A stretch of 64,000 nucleotides of DNA from Dyadobacter pollutisoli (GTDB lineage: Bacteria > Bacteroidota > Bacteroidia > Cytophagales > Spirosomataceae), in contig NZ_CP112998.1 in NCBI RefSeq assembly GCF_026625565.1, positions 64,501 through 128,500 on the forward strand. Reading direction: 5' to 3'. This document shows, piece after piece, positions 44,376 to 53,170 of the stretch (position 1 is the first letter of the stretch; the number at the start of each line of letters is the position of its first letter). Position numbers and translations under genes: made by a program. The notes under the pieces were generated by a model. It was not told where the DNA came from. It worked only from the letters and a program-made list of their open reading frames with translations, and searched no databases.

Positions 44376-45541
44376 GACTTGACAAAATCGTCGCTAAGAC
44401 TGTGTGTCTGAGATGGAAAAAAAGCTCCCTGTATGACGCTCCACCAAAGCCAGCAGTGAATAGAGAATAAAAGGTATCCCATGTATCCAAAGAAGGGCAT
44501 TTCGAAAACGTAAAATATTGAAACAAATGGAATGCAATAATTCCAATAAGCTGGGTTATTGGAATATGGTGAACCGTTTGGTAAATCAAAACCACTAGCC
44601 CAGTTCCAACCTTCAATAAAAAGGCCCTGAGCTAGCCAAGTTAAGGCAAATACCAATAAAAAAGTCCAATTTCCAGTAGTTCTAATTTCAGTAAATGGGG
44701 TCTTTAAGTTTAGGAACCTCATTAGTGATGCGAGAATTATTATTGGTGCTATCCAGATACCATAGAAAATATTATCGGATATAAAGGGAGTTACGAATAG
44801 TAGGCCAAATCCGACAGCGACAAGAATGACGCTCACTGATTTCGAATATGCGACAATTGGGCCGAGTTTATATTTGTAATTGAGAATTTTGAGTGCAATA
44901 AGAAGTTGATACCACTCAAAGGACATCGGAATGAATGCTGCTGAACCTAATGCTGCATATAGAAAGTATACTTTTCTCGACATCAAGTTTGCAGCAGGGT
45001 AAAACCAATTGTGTTCGATAAAAAAATTGAGATACTCATAGATCAACCAACCTGAAACCGACGTAAGTGCCATTGAGGCTAGCTCTATTTTTTTGTTAGA
45101 AAATAGCGATCCTTTGGGATCAAATTTAAATACCAGCCCATCCAGTATAAATATGAATCCCCAGCATAGAGGGAGAAAAGCCCATTGTACGAACCATTTA
45201 GGTTCACTCCATTTAAAAGCAAACGATATAAAGGATATTGACCAGACTGCTAAGCCGATCCAAAACCAATATGGTAATTTGTGGCCCGTTCTTATAGCTT
45301 GCCTTGGACCTTTGTATTTTTTGAATCCAAAAACCTGCGGAAACACAAAAAGAAGTATGGCTAAGACGAAGAATACAAATGTGATTCCTAAGACAAGGGA
45401 GTTTGGTTCCGGCTTCCGATTTTCAGTCGGCGGAAATACAAAATAGTTTTCTGGGAAATTCCCATGGTGATGTAGATATGCACCGAGATACGGCACAGCT
45501 ATAATTACCAAAATGGTGGCAATGACTGATATTTTTTTCAT
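44372..45541 (-). CDS. Polytopic membrane protein, partner of the 7TM kinase
   Basis: The 389-residue protein has about ten hydrophobic segments (for example FVFFVLAILLFVFPQVFGF; FWIGLAVWSISFISFAF; IWIAPIIILASLMRFLNL) and a His/Pro-rich first loop (YLHHHGNFPENYFVFPPTEN). No transporter signature is visible. It is the first gene of a two-gene minus-strand operon with the histidine kinase (ATGA overlap). A sensory or transport partner of the kinase is inferred only from linkage. Confidence 0.65.
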   Translation of the reverse strand: MKKISVIATILVIIAVPYLGAYLHHHGNFPENYFVFPPTENRKPEPNSLVLGITFVFFVLAILLFVFPQVFGFKKYKGPRQAIRTGHKLPYWFWIGLAVWSISFISFAFKWSEPKWFVQWAFLPLCWGFIFILDGLVFKFDPKGSLFSNKKIELASMALTSVSGWLIYEYLNFFIEHNWFYPAANLMSRKVYFLYAALGSAAFIPMSFEWYQLLIALKILNYKYKLGPIVAYSKSVSVILVAVGFGLLFVTPFISDNIFYGIWIAPIIILASLMRFLNLKTPFTEIRTTGNWTFLLVFALTWLAQGLFIEGWNWASGFDLPNGSPYSNNPAYWNYCIPFVSIFYVFEMPFFGYMGYLLFSIHCWLWWSVIQGAFFPSQTHSLSDDFVKS

Positions 45542-46109
45542 CTTGACAGAAGGAGTTGTCAGTTATTATTCACTCTATATTTTATAAATAAATTTATGCT
45601 CCCTCGCTACAACCATATTAGGTTATGATTAGCTAGTCAGAGCATATTCATTCACGGCATTAATATCGGTTTTTTCTGATAACTTTCCTTAGTTTTAAGC
45701 GTATTTAATAATATAAATATGGATGGATCGTTCAAATTTGATATGCCGGTTTGGTTTGTACTGCAAACGGCGCTGTTTTGGCAAGTAGGTGCAGCATCAG
45801 AATCTAGTACGTTGGCTGATATACGTTCATTGTTGATAGATTCTGCGGCCACTTGAATTTATCGACTCCCGATCTGTTCAATCCACCTCATACAACTCCT
45901 CACCCCAAGAAAATGGAAATATCACCGTTGAATCGACAGCGGTCGCACTGATAATGAATAATTCATATTGTTGATATGAGATTATTCTAGAAACTACAAA
46001 ATGAGAAACGGTTTTCAAATACTCTTAAATGCTTGTTGAATTTAGAATCGCTAGGCTCAAACTTCGATCAGAAACCATCTACCCTTGTCTCCATGTTTTT
46101 GATATCGAA

Positions 46110-46159
46110 ATGCAGGAGATTATTTTCTGAACGATCGTTCAGAAAATAATCTCCTGCAT
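46110..46159. repeat. Perfect 50-bp palindrome without spacer
   Basis: Each half is 25 bp, and the centre is GAACGATCGTTC at 46129-46140. The arms carry CAGGAGATTATTTTCT and its exact reverse. No U-tract follows the stem, so it is not a typical terminator. A fusion of two inverted element ends or a recombinase or regulator site is possible. Confidence 0.85.
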
Positions 46160-46427
46160 GGGCTGATCTACGAAATCAAAAAATGCCTCTTAAAACCATG
46201 AAATGGAACCCATTTTTTTGGCGCACTTTAACTAAAATTCCACGATTTACGTCTTGCCATTTTTTCTTACAAAATCAATGTTTTAACTTTAAGCAATATA
46301 GAGTTGTTATATATTGAAAATCAACTAGTTAGGAGAAAAGGTTACACTGGGAATTTGAACCGTTTCGTGCATCGTGGAACGCATTTTTGAGATTTCGTTA
46401 TTTTATTGGCTTTCAATACATTAAGTC

Positions 46428-46444
46428 AATCGTTCGAATCCCTC
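46428..46444. repeat. tRNA-3'-end-like fragment, possible att remnant
   Basis: AATCGTTCGAATCCCTC matches the T-loop and following strand of a tRNA and differs by one base from 31399-31415. The expected pairing T-stem and acceptor strand upstream are missing, so it is not a tRNA gene. Integrases of island-type elements often leave such fragments. Confidence 0.4.
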
Positions 46445-46487
46445 TCTCTCTGCAGGGTGCCTAAGTGCATAATATTCAATTAGTTAT

Positions 46488-46520
46488 AGCGGAGGTGTTT
46501 CCTCCGCTATTCTTGTTTTA
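46488..46520 (+). terminator. Hairpin with T-rich tail
   Basis: AGCGGAGG (46488-46495), loop TGTTT, CCTCCGCT (46501-46508), then ATTCTTGTTTTA. It would end a plus-strand transcript and lies 44 bp after the tRNA-like fragment, as expected downstream of a tRNA gene copy. Confidence 0.6.
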
Positions 46521-46585
46521 AGGCATTTAACTAGTTGATTGTCAGTATCAACTTTGACAAACTGTCCAAAAAAGCTCCTCGTGTT

Positions 46586-46631
46586 GGTGAGCAATTCGGT
46601 GAGCATTTTCCTGTGAATTTGAGTGCTCACC
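46586..46631. repeat. GGTGAGCA repeats, two direct and one inverted
   Basis: GGTGAGCA lies at 46586-46593 and 46598-46605, and TGCTCACC at 46624-46631. Such short arms next to a tRNA-like fragment could be integrase-binding sites of a lost element. No integrase gene remains nearby. Confidence 0.4.
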
Positions 46632-47367
46632 GGAAAAAAGCTATGTGTCTTTGGCGTTAATAAACTATGAGTTTTGTTTGCTAAACCGAGACGAGGACCT
46701 TGTTGCTAAATTAAATTCTTGAACCCTTGTTATCGTTTGTCTGGTGTCTAGGGATACTTACACAATGGAAAGAAATTACAATTTCGGTCACATGAGTACA
46801 GTACAGAGGGCAAGCACTTAAAGACACATTGGACTATCAAAAGTGACTGCGCGACGTGTGTCCATTAAAACAGAAATGTATTGCGAAGGACAGCACGAAG
46901 AGAATTGTCAAGGAGATCTATCGGAAGAATACCAGCGTGCTCTTTTGCGCAAACAAACAATAGCTGGTAAACGCATGAAAGGTTTGAGACAGGGAATAGT
47001 CGAACAGGTATTTGACAGCTTGACATAGCGTTATGGGCCCACACCTCTTCTTTCTGCTACATTGGAAATAACCATGCGGACTGTGACTTCGATCACACTT
47101 TTTTTGTGATTTTCCTCCTTTTCAGTAAGAGTAGCGCTGTTGTAAATTTGTAAAGAGAGAAGGGTGAGATTTCAAGGAAAATTCTTGCAAAACAATATGT
47201 AGAGTTTCGATTCGGCAGACTTTTCAAACATTTTTAGCAATTGTGAAAGCAAGACTAACTGAGCAGTTTGAGCTTCTCATAAGAATTACCCATATGTAAG
47301 TTTTCGATATTCGAAAACTGGTTGGCTGATCAAAGGAATAAAACACTATTAATTACAATACTGAGGC

Positions 47368-47589
47368 ATGAAAAATCTAACTAACCGAGATGCACCAGCA
47401 CAGATCGACCCTAAAAAGGGTTTCAAAATTCATTTCCTTGTTTTTCTGCTTGTCGTCCCTGCCATATGGGCAGTATGGTATTGGACAGACAGGTCCTATC
47501 CGTGGCCGCTTTGGTCAACACCTGCCTGGGCAGTAGGGATACTGTTCCACTACCTGGGGGTATATGTTTTCAAGCGAAGGATTAGTTAA
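47368..47589 (+). CDS. 2TM-domain small membrane protein
   Basis: The 73-residue protein has two helices (FKIHFLVFLLVVPAIWAVWY; AWAVGILFHYLGVYVFK) joined by a loop with DRSYPWPLWSTP, the pattern of the 2TM domain found in Bacteroidota membrane proteins. In this family the segment is often attached to histidine kinases, but here it stands alone. It begins 11 bp before the cupin gene and is probably co-transcribed with it. Confidence 0.7.
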   Translation: MKNLTNRDAPAQIDPKKGFKIHFLVFLLVVPAIWAVWYWTDRSYPWPLWSTPAWAVGILFHYLGVYVFKRRIS

Positions 47590-47600
47590 TAAATACCAGC

Positions 47601-48167
47601 ATGAACCAGCAAAAAACATTCAGGCGCATTTTGACGGGTCACGATGCGGACGGGAAAGCTATTATCCTGTCGGAAGCTTCCCCCGAGCGGACCTATATGA
47701 TCGGTGGCCCCAATGGCGCCAAGTTTCACGAGGTTTGGAGTACATTGCAGTCCCCGGCATTGATCGGCAGCAGGCCCGAAGATCCCGAGGAAACCAGCCT
47801 GATATTGTCGCCACCTAAAGGCGGCACGCGCATCCGGGTTATTGATTTCCCTCCGGAAGGAGAAGAGATCCGGAGCCTTAGCAAAGAGGAAGCGGCAGCT
47901 AAATTCAAGGCTATGGGCGGTGAGAAAGCTTCCACATCCGGAGAGGGTGCGGCACATCCTTTAATGCATCGCACCCAAACCATCGACTACGGGATTGTGC
48001 TGGAAGGAGAGCTGACATTGATCGTCGACCGTGGAGAAGCAACTGCCAAAGCCGGTGATATCATTATTCAGCGGGGTACCAACCATGCCTGGGCAAACCG
48101 GTCGGGCGAAACCTGCCGCGTGGCCTTTATTCTGATCGACGGGCAGTTTACCAATGAATTACAATAA
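47601..48167 (+). CDS. Cupin-domain protein
   Basis: The 188-residue protein has a C-terminal cupin fold: MHRTQTIDYGIVLEGELTLI, then AGDIIIQRGTNHAWANRSGE. The first metal-binding His of the motif is replaced and only the late His (TNHAW) is clear, so metal-dependent activity is uncertain. The N-terminal half is a second beta-rich segment. It lies 14 bp before a carboxymuconolactone decarboxylase-like gene, and together they suggest oxidation or detoxification of small organic compounds. Confidence 0.8.
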   Translation: MNQQKTFRRILTGHDADGKAIILSEASPERTYMIGGPNGAKFHEVWSTLQSPALIGSRPEDPEETSLILSPPKGGTRIRVIDFPPEGEEIRSLSKEEAAAKFKAMGGEKASTSGEGAAHPLMHRTQTIDYGIVLEGELTLIVDRGEATAKAGDIIIQRGTNHAWANRSGETCRVAFILIDGQFTNELQ

Positions 48168-48181
48168 GCTAAGACCCTTAT

Positions 48182-48748
48182 ATGCGTATCAAACCTTTAC
48201 CACCAGAAGCACTGAATCCTGAGCTTCGCTATGTTCATGATGAGATCGCCAATTTAGTAGGTAGAAGTCAAAGTCAGGTTGTCATGATCGATGATCAGGG
48301 TGCATTGCTTGGCCCTTTTGCGCCGATGTTACATTTTCCGCAGTTTGGTGTAGCGGCTTTGAGCTTTCTCCGTACCCTGGACATGCACGCGACGCTTGGT
48401 AAAACTGTACGTGAAGTGGCAATTCTAACGGTTGGCGGTGCTTTTGGTTCACGTTTTGAACTCTATGCACACGAGATCATGGCCGAAGCTTTTGGTCTTT
48501 CACCGGGCATTATTGCGTCACTTGCAGCCGGTGGCCGCCCCAATGGATTAAGTGAGGAGGAGACGATTGCGCATGATATTGCCTTTGCGCTGGTTAACGG
48601 CCACATTGTTCCTGATTCAACTTATAACCATGCGGCGCAGCTGCTGGGAGAAGATGGGGTAGGGGAATTGATATTTCTCATCAGCGGCTATTGTCTCATC
48701 GCCATGATTTTAAATGGATTCGATATGCCAGCTCCGGAGCGGAAATGA
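48182..48748 (+). CDS. Carboxymuconolactone decarboxylase-like protein
   Basis: The 188-residue protein has the AhpD/CMD helical core: LGKTVREVAILTVGGAFGSR, then FELYAHEIMAEAFGLSPGII with a conserved E-x-x-x-H-x6-G pattern. The CxxC of AhpD-type peroxidases is absent, so a hydrolase or decarboxylase-type role is more likely than a peroxidase one. It follows the cupin gene directly and precedes the RND efflux operon on the same strand. Confidence 0.85.
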   Translation: MRIKPLPPEALNPELRYVHDEIANLVGRSQSQVVMIDDQGALLGPFAPMLHFPQFGVAALSFLRTLDMHATLGKTVREVAILTVGGAFGSRFELYAHEIMAEAFGLSPGIIASLAAGGRPNGLSEEETIAHDIAFALVNGHIVPDSTYNHAAQLLGEDGVGELIFLISGYCLIAMILNGFDMPAPERK

Positions 48749-48811
48749 AAAAAGCATTCAGCGGGATCTGCTTCTTGGGTACTCAACTAATATTTGCAAT
48801 CAAGTCGGGAA

Positions 48812-49975
48812 ATGGGAAAGTTATTATTGTTTAGATTTGTTGGCGCTAGCATTTATTTATCAGTTGCCTTTTTGATGGGGTGTTCCAGCCAGGAAAAATC
48901 GCAAACCGCGCAGCCTTTGGCGAGTGTGCCGGTTGTGAGCCTGAGTGCTGGTCAGGTCACGACTTATCACGATTATCCGGCGAGCATTGAAGCGGTGGCA
49001 AACGTACAGATCAGGCCGCAGGTAAATGGGTATATCGACCGTGTTTTTGTGGATGAAGGTGCATTTGTCAGGAAGGGGCAAACGCTTTTTAAGATCAATG
49101 AGCTGCCTTATCGCGAGCAGCTGAATGCAGCGATTGCGGGCATGCATTTTGCGGAGGCGTCGGTGATCAATGCGCAGATAGAGGCTGATAAGCTCAAACC
49201 ATTGGTTGAAAACAAGGTTATATCAGACTATCAGCTGAAAATTGCAGACGCTACATTGCAAATGGCAAAGGCACGACTCGAACAATCGCAGACCGCTATC
49301 GCATCAGCAAAAATCAATCTGGGGTATACCACGATAGAAGCGCCTGTGAATGGATATATCGGCCGGTTAGCCAAAAAGCAGGGAACATTGGTGGGCCCAT
49401 CGGATCCCGCACCATTGACCGAACTGTCGGATGTTTCTCAGCTGCACGTTTACTTTTCGTTAAGCGAGCAGGATTTTATCAACTTCAAAGCACAATACCC
49501 TGGCAATTCGCTGGGGGAAAAAATCAGGCAGGTACCGGAAGTAGATCTTGTTCTTTCGGATGAAAGCATTTTTATACAAAAGGGAAAAGTCGACATGTTT
49601 GATGGTCAGTTTGATAAAAATACTGGCTCGATCACCGTCAGGGCAAGTTTTCGAAATCAGCAGGGATTGCTCCGGTCCGGTAATACGGGCAAGGTCAGGC
49701 TTGGTCTTAGTCATCGTGATGCAGTGCTGGTACCTGCCGCAGCTACGATAGAGATCCAGGACAAAGTCTTTGTTTTTGCTTTGGATAAAAAAAACAAGCT
49801 CAGCCGGCAAGCTATTCGGATTGCTGGCAAAAGTGGGACTAGTTACCTGGTTAAAGAAGGGCTCAAAGCAGGCGACCGGATCGTCATGAGCGGCATAGAC
49901 CATTTGCAGGAAGGACAAACCATCCAGCCGGAGATGTTAGTGACGTATAACAACCCTCGTTCGGCACTCAAATAA
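48812..49975 (+). CDS. RND efflux periplasmic adaptor (membrane fusion protein)
   Basis: The 387-residue lipoprotein has a lipobox (SVAFLMGC) and the usual domain order: barrel-sandwich half (VQIRPQVNGYIDRVFVDEGA, then FVRKGQTLFKI), a coiled-coil hairpin (residues 100-165), the second lipoyl half (TTIEAPVNGYIGRLAKKQGT) and beta-barrel and membrane-proximal domains. It links the inner-membrane pump to the outer channel. ATG 48812 follows an in-frame TTG and gives the better signal peptide. The pump gene starts 7 bp later. Confidence 0.93.
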   Translation: MGKLLLFRFVGASIYLSVAFLMGCSSQEKSQTAQPLASVPVVSLSAGQVTTYHDYPASIEAVANVQIRPQVNGYIDRVFVDEGAFVRKGQTLFKINELPYREQLNAAIAGMHFAEASVINAQIEADKLKPLVENKVISDYQLKIADATLQMAKARLEQSQTAIASAKINLGYTTIEAPVNGYIGRLAKKQGTLVGPSDPAPLTELSDVSQLHVYFSLSEQDFINFKAQYPGNSLGEKIRQVPEVDLVLSDESIFIQKGKVDMFDGQFDKNTGSITVRASFRNQQGLLRSGNTGKVRLGLSHRDAVLVPAAATIEIQDKVFVFALDKKNKLSRQAIRIAGKSGTSYLVKEGLKAGDRIVMSGIDHLQEGQTIQPEMLVTYNNPRSALK

Positions 49976-49982
49976 ACTCACT

Positions 49983-52900
49983 ATGATCGCGAAATTGATA
50001 GACCGGCCCGTACTTGCTACCGTCATTTCGGTGATCCTGGTCATTCTTGGGTTACTCGGACTTAAAAGCCTGCCCCTTCAGCAGTTTCCCGATATTGCGC
50101 CGCCCGCAGTTCGGGTTAACGCGGTTTACCCCGGTGCCAATGCGGAAACGGTGCTGAGATCCGTTGCCCCTGCGATTGAAGAATCCATCAATGGTGTTGA
50201 GGGGATGACCTACATGAGCTCGACAGCCAGCAATGACGGCTCGCTTGCGATTACGGTTTATTTCAAACTGGGAACAGACCCTGACCAGGCGGCGGTGAAT
50301 GTGCAGAACCGGGTTGCGCAGGCGACCAGCAAATTGCCCGCAGAGGTGATTCAGCAGGGTATTAACACGGCCAAGCAGCAAAACAGCCTGATCATGGTGC
50401 TCAACCTGTACTCCGAAAACAGTAAATCATACGATCAGACATTCCTGGCCAACTATGCGCAGATCAACCTGATACCGGCCATCAAACGGATACCCGGCGT
50501 CGGACAAACATTTATACTCGGTTCCAATCAGGATTATTCCATGCGGGTCTGGCTGAATCCGACTCAGATGGCCACCTATAATCTGACGCCAGGCGATGTC
50601 AATGCCGCTATCCAGGATAAAAGCCTGGAATCGGCGCCGGGCAAGTTTGGCGAAAATAGCGAGGAGTCTTTCGAGTATGTGATCAAATACAAAGGCAAGC
50701 TGAATAAGCCGGAAGAATATGAAAACATTGCGATACGCGCCAATGCCGACGGCTCCGTGCTTCGACTGAAAGATGTCGCCAGAATAGAATTCGGCTCGTA
50801 CTCGTATGGAAGCAAATCACGCGTGAAAGGCCGCACAGCGCTCCCGATCGGCATATTTCAGCTGCCGGGTTCCAATTCCAGCGAGATCCAGATGGCGGTC
50901 AAAGCCTTTCTTGAAAAGTCTTCCATGGATTTTCCCAAAGACGTCAGGTACATGGTCATTTATAACACCAAGGATTCTCTGGACCAATCCATTTCACAAG
51001 TGCAACATACCCTGCTCGAAGCATTTGTACTCGTCTTCATTGTTGTTTTCCTTTTCCTTCAGGATTTTCGGTCCACACTCATACCTGCCATTGCAGTGCC
51101 CGTCGCGATTCTGGGGACATTCTTTTTCATGTCCTTTTTTGGGTTTACGATCAATCTGCTCACATTATTTGCATTGATCCTCGCCATTGGTATTGTAGTC
51201 GATGATGCGATTGTGGTCGTGGAAGCCGTGCATGCCAAAATGCAGAATGAACACCTGCCACCCAAAGAAGCAACGGTATCTGCCATGAGCGAGATTACGG
51301 GCGCGATTATCTCCATAACACTCGTGATGGCAGCCGTCTTTTTGCCGGTTGGGTTTCTGGAAGGTTCCACAGGCGTTTTTTACCGGCAATTTGCATTTAC
51401 GCTTGCGATCGCCATCGTCATTTCTGCTGTGAATGCCTTAACGCTCAGCCCCGCATTGGCAGCTCTTTTTCTGAAATCCAATCATCAGCAAGCAGGCGCG
51501 ACAGATAAAAAATTGACTTTTAAGGACAAATTTTTTGCCGGATTTAACTCCGGTTTTGACAAACTGATTTTTAAATATACCGGCAGCCTGGACTACCTGA
51601 TCCGGTACAAGTGGGCAAGTATGGGCGGACTTTTGCTGGTGGTTGCATTGGCGGTCTGGATGGTTAACCGAACACCCTCTGGTTTTATTCCCGCAGAGGA
51701 TCAGGGCTTTATCGCGATATCGCTCTCCATGCCAGCCGGTGCTTCATTGGACAGGACCGATAAAGTAATGGCGGAAGCCGAAAAATTACTGGCATCTGTC
51801 GGGGCAACAAAAGAGGTACTGGTCGTAGGCGGATTCAATTTCCTGACATTATCCATCAGTCCTTCAGCGGGTATCTCTTTTGTACTTTTAAAACCAACCG
51901 ATGAGCGCGGAGAGGTGAAAGATATCAATGCCATTGTCGATACTGTCCGTCAGAAATTATCTGCCATCAAAGGGGCAGATTTCTTTGTGTTCACCTTTCC
52001 AACAGTACCCGGTTTCAGCAATGTGGATGGTCTCGATCTTGTCCTGCAGGACAAAACGGGCGGCAGGCTCGACAAATTCAGCGGCATCAGCAGCAGCTTT
52101 ATCGGCGAGCTTATGAAACAACCCGAAATCGGAGTAGCATTCACCACTTTCCGGGCCGACTACCCGCAGTTTGAAATGGAAATTGACAATATGAAAGCGG
52201 AACAATTGAGTGTCGGCACCAAAGATATCCTGGCTACGATGCAGGGTTATTTCGGCAGTGCACAGGCTTCGGATTTTAACCGCTTTGGCAAATATTACCG
52301 CGTAATGGTGCAGGCAGACAAAAAAGACCGGGCAGAACTCGCTTCCATGGATGGGATATTGGTCAAAAATAAGCTGGGCGATATGGTCCTGCTCACTACA
52401 TTGGTCAAGTTTAAAAGGGTTTACGGCTCAGAAACTGCTTCGAGGTATAACTTATTCAATTCCATCAGCATAACGGCCATTCCAAAGCCGGGGCAAAGCT
52501 CAGGTGACGCCATTAAAGCCATTCGGAAAGTAGCGTCTGAGCAGCTTCCGGCGGGTTACTCCTTCGAATTTTCAGGACAAACCAGGGAAGAAATTGCTTC
52601 CGGAGGCCAGTCTGCCGTCATTTTTGGTTTGAGCCTGCTGTTTATATACTTCCTGCTTTCTGCTCAATACGAAAGTTACATTCTTCCTCTGGCTGTAATC
52701 CTTTCCATCCCGACCGGTATCCTCGGTGTATTTTTAGCGATTGGGCTGGCTGGGATTGAAAACAACATTTATGTGCAGGTGGCGCTGATCATGCTGATTG
52801 GTTTATTGGCCAAAAACGCTATCCTGATTGTAGAATTTGCCGTCCAGCGGCGGCATGCGGGTTTGTCTTTAAAAACTTCCGCTATTGAAGCCGCCAGGCT

Positions 52901-53162
52901 ACGCATCAGGCCCATTGTGATGACCTCCATTGCATTTGTTGCAGGACTGATTCCGATGATGTCGGCAACCGGTCCCTCCGCCCAGGGCAATCATTCGATC
53001 AGCATTGGAGCTGCGGGCGGGATGATATCCGGGGTGATTCTGGGGCTTTTGATCATCCCGGTACAGTTTGTCGTTTTTCAGGCTTTGCAGGAAAAACTTT
53101 CCGGAAAGCCGGTAGCTGTCATTGATGCATCTGCGGGTCAATTTGTATTAACCGCTGTATAA
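49983..53162 (+). CDS. RND multidrug efflux pump (HAE1/AcrB-like)
   Basis: The 1059-residue pump has the AcrB layout: a first helix with FIDRPVLA-type start (KLIDRPVLATVISVILVILG), PN1/PC1 porter domains (QQFPDIAPPAVRVNAVYPGA), the helix 4 proton-relay Asp pair (ILAIGIVVDDAIVVVEAVHA) and the second half with LLAKNAILIVEFA. Length and motifs are complete. It exports hydrophobic or amphiphilic compounds using proton flux, with the adaptor before it and the channel after it (8 bp gap). Its substrates cannot be inferred. Confidence 0.95.
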   Translation: MIAKLIDRPVLATVISVILVILGLLGLKSLPLQQFPDIAPPAVRVNAVYPGANAETVLRSVAPAIEESINGVEGMTYMSSTASNDGSLAITVYFKLGTDPDQAAVNVQNRVAQATSKLPAEVIQQGINTAKQQNSLIMVLNLYSENSKSYDQTFLANYAQINLIPAIKRIPGVGQTFILGSNQDYSMRVWLNPTQMATYNLTPGDVNAAIQDKSLESAPGKFGENSEESFEYVIKYKGKLNKPEEYENIAIRANADGSVLRLKDVARIEFGSYSYGSKSRVKGRTALPIGIFQLPGSNSSEIQMAVKAFLEKSSMDFPKDVRYMVIYNTKDSLDQSISQVQHTLLEAFVLVFIVVFLFLQDFRSTLIPAIAVPVAILGTFFFMSFFGFTINLLTLFALILAIGIVVDDAIVVVEAVHAKMQNEHLPPKEATVSAMSEITGAIISITLVMAAVFLPVGFLEGSTGVFYRQFAFTLAIAIVISAVNALTLSPALAALFLKSNHQQAGATDKKLTFKDKFFAGFNSGFDKLIFKYTGSLDYLIRYKWASMGGLLLVVALAVWMVNRTPSGFIPAEDQGFIAISLSMPAGASLDRTDKVMAEAEKLLASVGATKEVLVVGGFNFLTLSISPSAGISFVLLKPTDERGEVKDINAIVDTVRQKLSAIKGADFFVFTFPTVPGFSNVDGLDLVLQDKTGGRLDKFSGISSSFIGELMKQPEIGVAFTTFRADYPQFEMEIDNMKAEQLSVGTKDILATMQGYFGSAQASDFNRFGKYYRVMVQADKKDRAELASMDGILVKNKLGDMVLLTTLVKFKRVYGSETASRYNLFNSISITAIPKPGQSSGDAIKAIRKVASEQLPAGYSFEFSGQTREEIASGGQSAVIFGLSLLFIYFLLSAQYESYILPLAVILSIPTGILGVFLAIGLAGIENNIYVQVALIMLIGLLAKNAILIVEFAVQRRHAGLSLKTSAIEAARLRIRPIVMTSIAFVAGLIPMMSATGPSAQGNHSISIGAAGGMISGVILGLLIIPVQFVVFQALQEKLSGKPVAVIDASAGQFVLTAV

Positions 53163-53170
53163 CCAGTCAG

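Larger units (their letters stand above)
45542..47367. other. 1.8-kb gene-poor stretch
   Basis: No gene is convincingly supported. A 61-codon frame at 46843-47028 has no resemblance and weak composition. The stretch contains the 50-bp palindrome, a tRNA-3'-end-like fragment, a terminator hairpin and GGTGAGCA repeats listed separately. Together they look like the scar of an old integration site. Confidence 0.5.

Noticed and set aside
46411..46460. Complete tRNA gene
   Set aside because: Only the T-loop and 3' strand are present; the acceptor and D and anticodon arms cannot be folded upstream.
46843..47028. 61-codon plus-strand frame
   Set aside because: Isolated, no resemblance to known proteins, no promoter or lipobox or signal; kept only as part of the gene-poor stretch.
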